Part shown: positions 7,636 to 16,592 of the stretch, one piece after another | Layout: each line of letters begins with the position of its first letter | Position numbering within the stretch: position 1 is the first letter of the stretch | Source: Mycobacterium sp. HUMS_12744610 | GTDB lineage: Bacteria; Actinomycetota; Actinomycetes; Mycobacteriales; Mycobacteriaceae | Reading direction: 5' to 3' | Assembly (NCBI RefSeq): GCF_041206865.1 | Contig: NZ_JBGEDP010000001.1 | Span: 4,030,001-4,094,000, forward strand | DNA: 64,000 nucleotides | Translations under genes and position numbers: made by a program | The notes under the pieces: generated by a model | What the model saw: only the letters and a program-made list of their open reading frames with translations | What the model was told of the DNA's origin: nothing | Database searches by the model: none

Positions 7636-9288
7636 TCAAAAAGCAGCTGCAACAACGCTTTTCGCCCACCGGTAATCGGCCTTGCCGGACGGCGAACGTT
7701 GCACCCGGTCGCAGAACACGACCGCCTTCGGCAGCTTGTAGCGGGCGAGGTGACGGGCGGCCTCGGCGATGATGCTGTCGCCGTCGGCCTGCGCGCCGTC
7801 GGCCAGCTGCACGACGGCGACCACTTCGTTGCCCCACCGGACGCTGGGCCGGCTCGTGACGACGACGTCGTAGACGGCGGGGTGTCCGGCGATCGCGGCC
7901 TCGACCTCCTCGGCGAAGATCTTCTCCCCGCCGGAGTTGATGGTGACCGAGTCGCGGCCGAGCAGCTCGATCTGGCCGTCGGCGTACCAGCGGGCCCGGT
8001 CGCCGGGCACCGAGTGCCTGATCCCCTCGATGACCGGGAACGTGCGCGCCGTCTTCTCCGGGTCGCCCAGATAACCCAGCGGGATGAACCCCTGCTGGGC
8101 CAGCCAACCGACCTCCTCGTCGCCCGGCGACAACACCCGGGTCATGTCCTCGCTGACCACCACCGCACCGGGGTTGGGCGCGAACCGGCCGCTCGCGTGC
8201 TGCGACCGCGAGGACACCTGCCCCATCTGCGCACCGGATTCCGACGAGCCGCCGGCGTCGAGGATCGTCAGATGTGGCAGCAGCTCGACGAAGCGCTGCT
8301 TGAGCGGAGCGCTGAGCGCGGCCCCGCCGGTGACCAGCACCAGCAGCCCGGACAGGTCGTAATCGCCGGACTCGAATTCGTCGAGCAGCGGCCGCCCGAA
8401 GGCATCACCGACCATGGACAGCGACATCACCCGCTCCCGACTCGCCAGCGCCCACGCCTCGGCCGGGTCGAAGTGCGTCGTCGTCGGCGCCATCACGAAG
8501 GGCCGGCCGGCGCACAGGCTGATGAGGGCCGCCCACTGCGCCGCGCCGTGCATGAGCGGTGCGACCGTCATCGAGCCCGGTCCCCCGGCCCGCGACCGCT
8601 CGACGATCTCCGCGAGGCCGGTCATCGGCTCCCCGGTCGCGGGATCCCGCCCGCCCATCGCGTTGACGTAGATGTCGTGCTGGCGCCACAGCACCGCCTT
8701 GGGCATTCCGGTGGTGCCGCCGGTGTAGAGCACGTAGAGGTCGTCGGGCGAGAGCGCGAGGTCGAGCGGCGCGTCGGAGACGGAGGCCAGCAGCTCCTCG
8801 TAGCGCACCGCCCCGGGCAGCGGATCGACCCCGGAGCCGTCGTCGACGTGGATCAGGCGGGGCCGGATGTCCATCTCGGCCAGCGTCTCGGCCAGCGTCG
8901 GGGCGAACCGCGCGTGGTACATGACGGCGTCGGCGCGGGCGTTGCCGAGCAGATACACCAGCTCGTCGGCGACGTAGCGGTAGTTGACGTTGAAGGGGGC
9001 GACCCGGGCCGCATAGGCACCCAGCATGGCCTCGAGAAACTCGTTGCAGTTGGCCATGTACAGCCCGAGGTGGCTCTGACCCGACTCGTGTGGTGCCAGC
9101 TCGGCGCGTTCCCGGCGCGCGCCGAGCCCCCAGTCATGCAGCGCGCGGGCGAACCGGCGGGCACGCTCGCCGGTTTGGGCGTAGGTGAACCGCCGATCCC
9201 CGAAAACAATGCAGTCCCGGTCGGGGTTGGCCGCGGCCACCGCGGCGAACACCTGGGCGAGATTGAACCCCTCGTCGTGCACACACAC
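7636..9288 (-). CDS. Acyl-CoA synthetase (FadD-type AMP-dependent ligase)
   Basis: A 550-residue adenylate-forming enzyme that activates a carboxylic acid as acyl-AMP and then acyl-CoA. The P-loop is YTGGTTGMPKAVLW near residue 193. The remaining motifs are DAGGSSESGAQMG, the YADGQIELLGRDSVTINSGG hinge and the C-terminal catalytic Lys in SPSGKADYRW. The broad family includes mycobacterial enzymes for sterol side chains and aromatic or long-chain acids. The substrate cannot be read from sequence. GTG 9288 or the GTG at 9282 is the start, both after GAGGAG. The SGNH hydrolase diverges from it. Confidence 0.9.
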   Translation of the reverse strand: MCVHDEGFNLAQVFAAVAAANPDRDCIVFGDRRFTYAQTGERARRFARALHDWGLGARRERAELAPHESGQSHLGLYMANCNEFLEAMLGAYAARVAPFNVNYRYVADELVYLLGNARADAVMYHARFAPTLAETLAEMDIRPRLIHVDDGSGVDPLPGAVRYEELLASVSDAPLDLALSPDDLYVLYTGGTTGMPKAVLWRQHDIYVNAMGGRDPATGEPMTGLAEIVERSRAGGPGSMTVAPLMHGAAQWAALISLCAGRPFVMAPTTTHFDPAEAWALASRERVMSLSMVGDAFGRPLLDEFESGDYDLSGLLVLVTGGAALSAPLKQRFVELLPHLTILDAGGSSESGAQMGQVSSRSQHASGRFAPNPGAVVVSEDMTRVLSPGDEEVGWLAQQGFIPLGYLGDPEKTARTFPVIEGIRHSVPGDRARWYADGQIELLGRDSVTINSGGEKIFAEEVEAAIAGHPAVYDVVVTSRPSVRWGNEVVAVVQLADGAQADGDSIIAEAARHLARYKLPKAVVFCDRVQRSPSGKADYRWAKSVVAAAF

Positions 9289-9355
9289 TCCTCAGCATCG
9301 AGCGAGCGCCAGGTTACAACGCATTTCCGCGGGGACTGCTATTAGTCTCGGCTTC

Positions 9356-10225
9356 GTGTGCGGGGCTAATCGGGCCGGGTACTGCCGATACGTCGCGATC
9401 GGTGACAGCCAGACCGAGGGATTGTGGGACGGCGACGACACCGTCGGCCTGCTGGGCTTTGCCGACCGGCTCGCCGCGATGATCGACACGCTGCACCCCG
9501 GCCTGCAGTACGCCAACCTGGCGATCCGCGGCAAGCGGATCAGCGACGTGCTCACCGAGCAGCTTCCCGAGGCCCTGGCGATGCGGCCCGACCTGATCAC
9601 GGTGTGCGCCGGGATGAACGACGTCATCCAGCCGGGCCGGTCGTTCGGCCGGGCCCTGGTCGACCTCGACCACCTGCACGCCGCGCTCGCCGAGTCGGGG
9701 GCGACGGTGGTGACGACGACCTTCCCGAACGTCGCGCAGTTCCTCCCGCTCGGACGGCTGGTGGCGACGCGGCTCACCCGCATCAACCAGGCGATCAGCG
9801 ACGCCGCCGGGCAGTACGGCTTCCGGCTGGTCGACCTGTACAGCGCGGCCTCGATGCGCGAACTGGACACCTGGGCGATCGACCGGGTGCACGCATCCAC
9901 CAAGGGCCACATCCTGTTCGCCGCCGCGGCCGCCGAGGCGCTGAATCTGCCCGACAGCAACCATGATTGGGCCGATGCGAGCGCGGATCCAGCGGGATTG
10001 TCCTTCTCGGCCGGCGCCCGGGGCCACCTGCGCTGGGCGCACGAGAGTTTCGTCCCGTGGATCTGGCGCCGACTGCGCGGCCGGTCCTCGGCCGACGGCC
10101 GGGTGCCGAAGCGTCCCCGGCTGCAGCGCCTCACCGCGCCGAGCGGTCCGCACAACGGCTGCGCGCCCCGGGAAGAAGGCTTTGCACCGCGGATGATGCG
10201 CGAGTCGGGCATCCTTGACCCATGA
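9356..10225 (+). CDS. SGNH/GDSL-family hydrolase (esterase or lipase)
   Basis: A 289-residue protein with the SGNH blocks in order: GDSQTEG (block I, nucleophile Ser) near residue 16, a conserved Gly in IRGKRISD, GMNDVIQPG (block III Asn) near residue 87, and DRVHAST (block V Asp/His) near residue 177. No clear signal peptide is seen. The C-terminal 80 residues are Arg/Pro-rich and not part of the core. GTG 9356 is chosen because the longer open frame runs into the divergent fadD gene. Its stop overlaps the ATG of the DedA gene (ATGA), indicating coupling. Confidence 0.85.
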   Translation: MCGANRAGYCRYVAIGDSQTEGLWDGDDTVGLLGFADRLAAMIDTLHPGLQYANLAIRGKRISDVLTEQLPEALAMRPDLITVCAGMNDVIQPGRSFGRALVDLDHLHAALAESGATVVTTTFPNVAQFLPLGRLVATRLTRINQAISDAAGQYGFRLVDLYSAASMRELDTWAIDRVHASTKGHILFAAAAAEALNLPDSNHDWADASADPAGLSFSAGARGHLRWAHESFVPWIWRRLRGRSSADGRVPKRPRLQRLTAPSGPHNGCAPREEGFAPRMMRESGILDP

Positions 10226-10887
10226 ACGTGGAGGCCTTGCTGCACTCGATCCCGCCGCTGGCGGTGTACCTGGTAGTCGGGGCCGTCGTCGGGCTGGAAA
10301 GCCTCGGGATTCCGCTGCCCGGCGAGATCGTGCTGGTCAGCGCGGCGCTGATGTCGTCGTATGACGACCTGCCCATCAATCCGGCCTTCGTCGGTGCCGC
10401 CGCCGTCCTGGGCGCGGTGGCCGGCGACTCCGTCGGCTACGCGATCGGGCGCCGGTTCGGCATGCCGCTCTTCGATCGGCTCGGCCGCCGGTTCCCGAGA
10501 CATTTCGGGCCCGGACACGTCGCGCTGGCCGAAAGGCTGTTCAACCGCTGGGGTGTCCGGGCGGTGTTCTTCGGCCGCTTCATCGCATTGCTGCGCATCT
10601 TCGCCGGGCCGCTGGCCGGAGCGCTCAACATGCACTACCCGCGATTCCTGGCGGCCAACGTGTCGGGCGCCGTCTGCTGGGCCGGGGGCACCACCGCGCT
10701 GGTCTACTTCGCCGGGATGGCCGCCGAGCGCTGGATGGAGCGGTTTTCCTGGATCGCGTTCGTCATTGCCGCCGTGTGCGGCGTCACGGCGGCAATCCTG
10801 CTGCGCGAGCGCACCTCCCGGGCAATTGCCGAACTCGAGGCCGAGCACGGCCGCAGAGCCGGGACCGCCGCCGCCGACCCCGTGTGA
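10222..10887 (+). CDS. DedA-family (VTT domain) membrane protein
   Basis: A 221-residue integral membrane protein. The DedA/VTT marks are ESLGIPLPGEIVLVSAAL in the first re-entrant region and GRFIALLRIFAGPLAGALNM near residue 130, with a Gly-rich helix (GDSVGYAIGRRFG) between. Members act as lipid scramblases or flippases and support membrane and envelope homeostasis. It is translationally coupled to the SGNH hydrolase, so the pair may act on lipids. The C-terminal 25 residues are charged and cytoplasmic. Confidence 0.9.
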   Translation: MNVEALLHSIPPLAVYLVVGAVVGLESLGIPLPGEIVLVSAALMSSYDDLPINPAFVGAAAVLGAVAGDSVGYAIGRRFGMPLFDRLGRRFPRHFGPGHVALAERLFNRWGVRAVFFGRFIALLRIFAGPLAGALNMHYPRFLAANVSGAVCWAGGTTALVYFAGMAAERWMERFSWIAFVIAAVCGVTAAILLRERTSRAIAELEAEHGRRAGTAAADPV

Positions 10888-10903
10888 AGCCGGTTCCGGC
10901 GGG

Positions 10904-11524
10904 TCAGCCGGCCGCCTCCCCCAGACCGGGGTTCGACGACGGTCGGTGCGCTTCGATGAGAGCGCCGGCCATCGTCTTGGCGTGCAGGGCGGCGTCCCGG
11001 TCCCCCACTGCCGTGAGAACGATCGCGCCCTTCATGAGGATATGCCAGGAGGAGGCGAACCCCTCCACATCGGTGAGCCCCGCCGCGATCGCGCGCCGGC
11101 GCACGATGTCGCGGACGTGGTCGATGTGGGCGATGCTGGCCCGGCCGGCGGGATGGTCGGGGCCCACCTCGAGCAGCACGTTGATGAACGAGCAGCCCTC
11201 GTAACCGCCGCGCAGCTGGAACCATTCGTGCAACACGTCGAAGATCGCCATCAACTGCTGCTCGGGCGTGTCGGCGCGCTTGCGGGACTGCTCCTCGATC
11301 AGACCGTGGGTCCAGAGTTCCTCGCGGCGCTGCAGCACGGCCAACACGAGGTCGTTCTTCGTCGCGAAGTGCCGATACAGTGTGGCCCGCGCCACCCCGG
11401 CGCGTTCGATCACCTCGTCGGTGCCGACAGCACGAATTCCACGGCGGCTGAACAATTCATAGGCTGCGCTGAGGATTCGTTCGCGCGCCGGCACCGCGGG
11501 TGCCGCAGCGTCAGGGCCTGTCAT
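10904..11524 (-). CDS. TetR/AcrR-family transcriptional regulator
   Basis: A 206-residue repressor-type protein. Residues 14-60 hold the helix-turn-helix: RERILSAAYELFSRRGIRAV, then VARATLYRHFATKNDLVLAV. The ligand domain begins near residue 75. The open frame runs further upstream, but ATG 11524 follows GGGAGG and sits at the edge of the intergenic region. It diverges from the STAS gene. Two inverted repeats in the gap are candidate operators, so self-regulation and control of the STAS gene are likely. Confidence 0.88.
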   Translation of the reverse strand: MTGPDAAAPAVPARERILSAAYELFSRRGIRAVGTDEVIERAGVARATLYRHFATKNDLVLAVLQRREELWTHGLIEEQSRKRADTPEQQLMAIFDVLHEWFQLRGGYEGCSFINVLLEVGPDHPAGRASIAHIDHVRDIVRRRAIAAGLTDVEGFASSWHILMKGAIVLTAVGDRDAALHAKTMAGALIEAHRPSSNPGLGEAAG

Positions 11525-11559
11525 AGCCTCCCTTACGATACTCTTAGCGCCCCATGGGT

Positions 11560-11577
11560 AGACAGACCGCCCTGTCT
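11560..11577. promoter_or_regulatory. Candidate TetR operator 1
   Basis: AGACAG, six bases, then CTGTCT form a perfect inverted repeat between the divergent tetR and STAS genes, 36 nt upstream of the tetR start. Size and symmetry fit a TetR-family dimer site. A related half-site occurs about 30 bp away. Confidence 0.5.
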
Positions 11578-11608
11578 CGTTATACAAAAGAGATTCGCAC
11601 TTCGCGAG

Positions 11609-11622
11609 GTCTGTCTTCAGAC
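11609..11622. promoter_or_regulatory. Candidate TetR operator 2
   Basis: GTCTG, four bases, then CAGAC form a second inverted repeat in the same gap, 58 nt before the STAS start. It shares the GTCTG/CAGAC half-site with the repeat at 11560-11577, which supports one regulator reading both. Confidence 0.4.
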
Positions 11623-11680
11623 AATAGGACGGGCAACCTTCGCAGCGTTTTCGACGCCAGCCGAACAGGGAGCCACCACA

Positions 11681-12118
11681 ATGAGCCCAGTATTTGCCGA
11701 CACCACATCCAGCCCCCCTTTGACACTCAGCACGCGGCTGGTCTACGAACTGGGCGATCCAAACAGCACTCTGCGGGCGACCACCGACCGCGTCGGCGGC
11801 GCGGTCCTCGTCAACGCGGGGGGCGAGGTCGACGCGTGCAACGAGCACACCTGGCGCCAGCTGGTCAGTGAGGCAGCCGGCGTCGTCTCCACCCCGGGAC
11901 CCCTCGTCATCGACGTCACCGGGCTCGACTTCATGGGTTGCTGCGCGTTCGCGGTGCTGGCCGACGAGGCGGAACGCTGCCGCACCCGCGGCATCGAGCT
12001 GCGCCTGGTGAGCCACGAGCCGCTGGTCGCCCGCATCGTCGCGGCGTGCGGACTGAGCGGCGTGCTGCCCATCTATCCCACCGCCGACGCCGCGCTCGGC
12101 ACGACCGCCCGCTGGTAG
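11681..12118 (+). CDS. STAS-domain protein (anti-sigma factor antagonist type)
   Basis: A 145-residue single-domain protein. The STAS fold is read from GGAVLVNAGGEVDACNEHTW, then PLVIDVTGLDFMGCCAFAVL, where the usual phospho-acceptor Ser (DxSG/DxTF motif region) appears as DFMGCCA. The lack of a Ser or Thr at that point may mean it is not switched by phosphorylation. The partner anti-sigma kinase is not in the window. ATG 11681 follows GGGAGCC. It is probably controlled by the divergent TetR gene. Confidence 0.85.
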   Translation: MSPVFADTTSSPPLTLSTRLVYELGDPNSTLRATTDRVGGAVLVNAGGEVDACNEHTWRQLVSEAAGVVSTPGPLVIDVTGLDFMGCCAFAVLADEAERCRTRGIELRLVSHEPLVARIVAACGLSGVLPIYPTADAALGTTARW

Positions 12119-12302
12119 CGCTCCCGTTCGCTTCGTTGTTCAACGGCCCGCCAACTCATAGCTGATTCACAGCGCCCAGCCGCGTCCGGACGCTAACGCC
12201 GTACCCCGAAACGGTGACAAACTTAGAGAAGCTTTGTAGATGGCGCGGACGGGCGGCGCCTCGCAGCCAGCGGGGCGGGCCGGAGCGGACTCGGGAGGCG
12301 CG

Positions 12303-13898
12303 GTGGACGTCGTACTAGGGATATCGATGGAATCCACCGCGGTGCGCATGGTGCTCCTCGGGGGCGAGAACGCCGACGGCGTGACCGTCGAGGAGGACAC
12401 CGTGCGCATCGCCGCGGCGGACACCGCGACCCGCAACGCACCCGGACACGTGATCTCGGCGATCCTGGGCACTCGGCAGGGCGCCGCCGAGGGCGGTTAC
12501 CGCCTGGCGTCGACGGGGGTGGCCTACACCAACCCGGTCGAGGCCGCCGCGCTACAGGAAGCGTTGGCAAGCAACGGGATCCGCGACGTCACCCTGGTTT
12601 CGGCGTTTCTGGCCGCGGCCGCGCTGACCCAGACGGTCGGTCAGGCGATCGGGTACCGCCACACCGCGATGCTGCTCGTCGACCCCAATTTCGCCACGAT
12701 CGCGGTGATCGACTCCGAGGACGGTTCGATCACCGGGGTGCGCAGGCAACGGCGGGCCCTTTCCCTCGCCGACACCGCCGTCCAGCTGGCCGCGATGGTC
12801 GCCGGCGCTGACGCCGCGGAGCTGACTGCCGAGGGGGTTTTCCTCGTCGGCCAGGGGGTGGACACGGCGCGGCTCAAGGCGGCGCTGGAGGCGGTGACGC
12901 CGTTGGCCGTGAGCGCGCCGGAGGAGCCGCAGGCGGCCCTGGCGCGCGGCGCGGCGCTGGCGTCGGCCAACGCGCCGCTGTTGGTGCTCTCCACCGGTGC
13001 GCTGGCCTACGCACAGGATCCCGGCACCGGGGAGGTGCCGCCGTACCCCCTGCACGACTACCCCGGCGTCGCCGATCCACCGGCCGAGCGCCCCATCGCG
13101 TACAGCGACATCCCGGAGCCGTCCGCGGAAGCCGAGACCACGCTGCTGACCGGGATCGGCCGCCGAGGTGCCGGCCCCACGCGCAAGCGCCGCAGGCCGG
13201 TGCTGCTGACCAGCAGCGTGCTGGCGGTGATCTTCACCTGCGCGGCGGTGGCGCTGGAGATCGCGCTGGCGATCAACATCCGCACGACCGTCGCCCTGCA
13301 GCCCAATCCCGAGCAGAACATCATCGTCCCGACCCGCCAGGCGCCCGCCCCCCACAGTCAGCCGGCGCCGGTGACGCATCCCGTTCCCAGGGTCAGCGCG
13401 CCCACGGTCGCGATACCCGATCTGCCGAAGCCGGCCGTGGCCGCCCCCGCCGCCCCGGCTCCCCCGGTTCCCGTCGCCGCCCCGGTGCCGGTGCCGGTGC
13501 CCATGCCGGTCCCCGTCGCAGCGCCGCTGCCGCCCGTTCCCAACATCGCACCGCTGCTGACGCCGCACCCGGTCTCGGTGGCACCGCTGCAGCTGCCCAA
13601 ACCGCCCGCGGTGCAACTGCCCACACCGCCCGCGCTGCAGTTACCCAAACCGCCTGCGGTACAACTGCCCACACCGCCGGCCCCGCAATTGCCCAAACCG
13701 CCCGCGCTGCAACTGCCCAAACCGCCGGCCCTGCAATTGCCGGCACCCCAACCGCTGCAACTGCCCACACCCGTGCTTCCGAAGGCGCCCGTTCTGCCCG
13801 CGCCGTCGTTGCCCGTGTTTCGCCCGCCCGCGCCGATCATGCCGCAAATGCCGGCGCTGCCCCGGTTCCCGTTCGTGCTCCCGCACTTCGGGCTTTGA
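12303..13898 (+). CDS. DUF7159-type mycobacterial membrane protein with Pro-rich repeat tail
   Basis: A 531-residue protein in three parts. Residues 1-240 are the conserved N-terminal region (VDVVLGISMESTAVRMVLL) with an actin/hexokinase-like flavour. A single membrane helix lies near residues 315-342 (VLLTSSVLAVIFTCAAVALE). The rest is a long Pro-rich tail, built partly from eight 8-residue units of the type LQLPKPPA. The tail is probably outside the membrane. GTG 12303 is the start: GGGAGG lies 5 nt upstream, and family members begin with this V/M-DVVLG motif. The function is unknown. Confidence 0.8.
   Translation: MDVVLGISMESTAVRMVLLGGENADGVTVEEDTVRIAAADTATRNAPGHVISAILGTRQGAAEGGYRLASTGVAYTNPVEAAALQEALASNGIRDVTLVSAFLAAAALTQTVGQAIGYRHTAMLLVDPNFATIAVIDSEDGSITGVRRQRRALSLADTAVQLAAMVAGADAAELTAEGVFLVGQGVDTARLKAALEAVTPLAVSAPEEPQAALARGAALASANAPLLVLSTGALAYAQDPGTGEVPPYPLHDYPGVADPPAERPIAYSDIPEPSAEAETTLLTGIGRRGAGPTRKRRRPVLLTSSVLAVIFTCAAVALEIALAINIRTTVALQPNPEQNIIVPTRQAPAPHSQPAPVTHPVPRVSAPTVAIPDLPKPAVAAPAAPAPPVPVAAPVPVPVPMPVPVAAPLPPVPNIAPLLTPHPVSVAPLQLPKPPAVQLPTPPALQLPKPPAVQLPTPPAPQLPKPPALQLPKPPALQLPAPQPLQLPTPVLPKAPVLPAPSLPVFRPPAPIMPQMPALPRFPFVLPHFGL
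13587..13778 (+). repeat. Eight 24-bp tandem repeats coding for LQLPKPPA-like units
   Basis: Eight consecutive 24-bp units in frame within the DUF7159 gene, with a consensus close to CTGCAACTGCCCAAACCGCC plus four bases. The last two units are diverged. Whole-codon units keep the frame whatever their number, so this is a likely site of length variation between strains. Confidence 0.85.
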
Positions 13899-13922
13899 GG
13901 TCTGGCCACCCAACGCCGCGGG

Positions 13923-14702
13923 CTACACCGTGACCAGGCGGTACAGCCCGATCAGGCCGACCACCACGATCGTGGCGCGCAACGCGTCCGGCGAGAGCCG
14001 GCGCCCGTAACGCGCCCCGAGCGATCCCCCGACCAGCGAGCCCGCGGCGATCAGCCCCGCGACCGGCCAGCTGATGCGGTCTGGGGCGGCCAGCGTGTAG
14101 CCAAGGGCCGCAACGATATTCACCAGCAGCGTGGTGAGGTTCTTGGCCGCGTTCATCCGCTGCATCGACTCTGGCAGCAGGGCCCCCATCACGCCGACCA
14201 GCAGGATGCCCTGCGCGGCGGTGAAGTAGCCGCCGTAGACGGCGACCGCGAACGTGCCCAGCACCAGCATGGCCATGCGTGCCGGGGTGACGTGTTCGGC
14301 GGAGCGTCCCGCCTGCTCGGCCCGCCGGCGGGCCCACGACTGAATCCGCGGGCCGCTCACGACCAGCAGCAGGGCCACCACCAACAACACGGGAACGACC
14401 TCGGTGAACACCCGGGCGGGCAGGTGCAGCAGCAGAAATGCGCCCAGCGCGGCACCAGTCAGCGACGCGGGGATCTGCCATCGCAGCCGATCCCACTGCC
14501 CGCCGAGTTCGGCACGGTAGCCCCAGGTGCCCGACGCGCTGCCGGCCACGAGGCCGACCGCGTTCGACATGGTCGCCGTGACGGGCGGATACCCCAGAGC
14601 CACCAGGGTCGGAAACGTGATGAGGGTGCCGGAGCCGACGAGGGCGTTGATCGCCCCGGCGCCGAACCCGGCCAGACTGATCAACACCACGTCGGAGGCC
14701 AT
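13923..14702 (-). CDS. TauE/SafE-family sulfite/anion exporter
   Basis: A 259-residue membrane protein with about eight helices. The TauE/SafE pattern is seen as GFGAGAINALVGSGTLITFP at the N-terminus and its repeat later in the sequence (KNLTTLLVNIVAALGY). Members export sulfite, sulfoacetate or other small anions. The start is ATG 14702 or the adjacent GTG 14705. It is the third gene of a same-strand series with the SDR and catalase-like genes, with about 40 nt to the latter. The substrate is not known. Confidence 0.85.
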   Translation of the reverse strand: MASDVVLISLAGFGAGAINALVGSGTLITFPTLVALGYPPVTATMSNAVGLVAGSASGTWGYRAELGGQWDRLRWQIPASLTGAALGAFLLLHLPARVFTEVVPVLLVVALLLVVSGPRIQSWARRRAEQAGRSAEHVTPARMAMLVLGTFAVAVYGGYFTAAQGILLVGVMGALLPESMQRMNAAKNLTTLLVNIVAALGYTLAAPDRISWPVAGLIAAGSLVGGSLGARYGRRLSPDALRATIVVVGLIGLYRLVTV

Positions 14703-14742
14703 CACAGACAGGAAACCTTAGCCTGCCGCGTGCGCACGCCGG

Positions 14743-15681
14743 TCAGACCGGAGGCGCGTCCACGCCGCGGTCGACTCCGGTGCGCAGCTTGACCGACGCC
14801 GAATAGGCCAGCGTGCGGAACCGCAGAACCGGGTCGTCGGAGGGTTCGATGCCGTCGGTCACCCGCATCGGGTCGAACACGACGATGTCGTCGCCGTGCT
14901 CGCGCTCGGTGTCGAGGCCGGTGATCTCGATGGTCCCCACGGTGACGACCTGGGTGCCCTGCCACGGCGCCGACGGGTCGACGGTCGAGTCCTGCGGCCC
15001 GGCGATCTGCACCCGGAAGTCGAACCGCACCGGCCCGCGGTCGAGCCGGGCGTTCAGCTCGTCGGTGAGGAAGTCCGGGGACTCGTCCCCCGGGGCCGGG
15101 CCGGAGGACTTCGCGCCGGCGGCGGGCACCAGGTGGTAACGCACGAATCGGGCGTTGCCGTCGGCGCCGACCCAACGGAAGGCGTGCAGGCCGTGATACT
15201 CGGTGGTGGCGTAGCTGGCGGGAACCGTGCTGGCGTCGCGCAGCACGGGCAGCGCGGCGAGCAGCCGCGGGTGGGTGAGCAGGTGCCGGGCCATCCGCAG
15301 CGGTTGCAGCAGGCCGGGGCGCATCGCCTTGAGCAGGTCGATAAACCCGTCCGGGGTGCTCGAGACGAACAGCCGCGCGGTCTGCGTGGAGACATCGGTC
15401 GTCGAGCCGTCGGGCAGCGTGAACTTCACCGCCAGGCCGCGCACCCCCGGGGCGCCGTCCGGCTGTTCGGGGTTGCCGGATCCGTTGGAGAAACGGATCA
15501 GCGCGGGGACCGTGGAGCCGTCGAGGTGGGCTGCGCGCGAGAGCTGTACCGCCTCGGGGCTTGCCGTGAACGTCCCCCGGTACAGGGTCCCCTTGGCGTG
15601 CAGCGCGCGACAGCCGGGCCGCGCTCCCCCGGCGCTTCGAATCGCCTCGATGGCGTCGTCGGGGGAAAGCTTGGCTGCCAT
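14743..15681 (-). CDS. Catalase-related haem peroxidase (about 33 kDa)
   Basis: A 312-residue minimal catalase-fold protein. The distal His is in ALHAKGTLYRG near residue 29, the distal Asn in IRFSNGSGNPEQPDG near residue 65, and the proximal Tyr ligand in FRTLAYSASVKLRTG near residue 295. It lacks the N-terminal arm and C-terminal domain of full catalases. A closely similar 33-kDa protein from M. avium subsp. paratuberculosis is reported to act as an organic-peroxide-dependent peroxidase. It starts 17 nt after the SDR gene, so the two are co-transcribed. Confidence 0.88.
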   Translation of the reverse strand: MAAKLSPDDAIEAIRSAGGARPGCRALHAKGTLYRGTFTASPEAVQLSRAAHLDGSTVPALIRFSNGSGNPEQPDGAPGVRGLAVKFTLPDGSTTDVSTQTARLFVSSTPDGFIDLLKAMRPGLLQPLRMARHLLTHPRLLAALPVLRDASTVPASYATTEYHGLHAFRWVGADGNARFVRYHLVPAAGAKSSGPAPGDESPDFLTDELNARLDRGPVRFDFRVQIAGPQDSTVDPSAPWQGTQVVTVGTIEITGLDTEREHGDDIVVFDPMRVTDGIEPSDDPVLRFRTLAYSASVKLRTGVDRGVDAPPV

Positions 15682-15698
15682 AGGGGAATCCTAGGGGC

Positions 15699-16487
15699 TC
15701 ACTCGGGCAGGCCGAAGAGTTTGACGACGCCGTGATCGCGGCCGGCGGTGTAGCCGCCGTCGACGGCGATGGCCTGCCCGGTGACGAACGAGGCGTCCGG
15801 GGAGAGCAGGAACGCCGCCATCGCCGCGACTTCCTCGGGCCGGCCGAGCCGCTGCAGCGCGTGTTCCTTCGTGATGGAGGCCAGCGGACCCGCCATCCCC
15901 TCCAAACCGAAAACGCTTTCCGCCATCGGTGTTTCGATGAAACCGGGGCAGATGGCGTTGACCCGGATGCCGCTCGGTCCGTAGTCGAGCGCCATGTTTC
16001 TGGTCAGCAGCACGACCCCGCCCTTGGCGGCGTTGTACGAGCTGCCGCCCGCCGTTCCTTCCAGGCCTTCGATGCTGGACACGGTGACGATGGAGCCTCG
16101 CTCACCGTCGATTCTGGGTTGCTCGATCATCCTGGCCAGCGCCGCCTTGGCGACCAGGAACGTGCCGGTGAGGTTGACGCCGATCACCCGCTCCCAGTCG
16201 GCGCGGTCGAGCAGATGGACCGGTCCGCCCCCGGCGACGCCGGCGGCGTGGAAGACGCCATCGAGACGACCCGGCACCGCCTGCAGCACGGCACCGATCG
16301 CGGCTTCGTCGGTCACATCGGCGGTGACGAAGTGGAAGTCGGGCCCCAGGTCCGGCGGAGCGGCCAGGTCGGCACCGACGACGGAGCCGCCCTCGGCCAG
16401 CAGGCGCAGCGCGGTGGCCAGGCCGATCCCGGATGCCGCGCCCGTCACGACGAACGTGCGGGAACGGGCACGGTCGGCATTCACCAT
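15699..16487 (-). CDS. Short-chain dehydrogenase/reductase
   Basis: A 262-residue classical SDR using NAD(P). The cofactor motif is [14 protein letters not shown] at the N-terminus. The catalytic Ser lies in [11 protein letters not shown], and the YNAAKGG motif supplies Tyr and Lys. Asp in ADLAAPP after the second strand suggests NAD preference. ATG 16487 is chosen because AAAGGA precedes it. It is the first gene of the SDR/catalase-like/TauE operon. The substrate is unknown. Confidence 0.9.
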   Translation of the reverse strand: MVNADRARSRTFVVTGAASGIGLATALRLLAEGGSVVGADLAAPPDLGPDFHFVTADVTDEAAIGAVLQAVPGRLDGVFHAAGVAGGGPVHLLDRADWERVIGVNLTGTFLVAKAALARMIEQPRIDGERGSIVTVSSIEGLEGTAGGSSYNAAKGGVVLLTRNMALDYGPSGIRVNAICPGFIETPMAESVFGLEGMAGPLASITKEHALQRLGRPEEVAAMAAFLLSPDASFVTGQAIAVDGGYTAGRDHGVVKLFGLPE

Positions 16488-16592
16488 GTCGAAGTCCTTT
16501 TGTCGGGTAGGGGTTCCGCTCGGCGGGATCTGCCCATATCGCGATTTGTACCTTACGATTTGCGCAACCACCCGGGGGCACGAGGAGCCACG

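Noticed and set aside
9185..9355. Longer start for the SGNH hydrolase
   Set aside because: The extra 57 codons overlap the 5' part of the divergent fadD gene, and the protein similarity begins after GTG 9356.
10361..11680. 585-codon plus-strand frame ending in the STAS protein
   Set aside because: Its first part is a shadow of the DedA and TetR genes. Only the last 145 codons from ATG 11681 have STAS similarity and a ribosome-binding site.
13587..13778. Regular 24-bp repeats as a possible CRISPR array
   Set aside because: The units are directly contiguous with no spacers, stay in frame and code for a Pro-rich octapeptide, so they are part of a protein gene.
13358..13909. Gly-rich 183-codon minus-strand frame resembling a PE_PGRS or glycine-rich protein
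   Set aside because: It is the exact complement of the Pro-rich repeats of the DUF7159 gene on the plus strand. Its start lies past the end of that gene without a ribosome-binding site.
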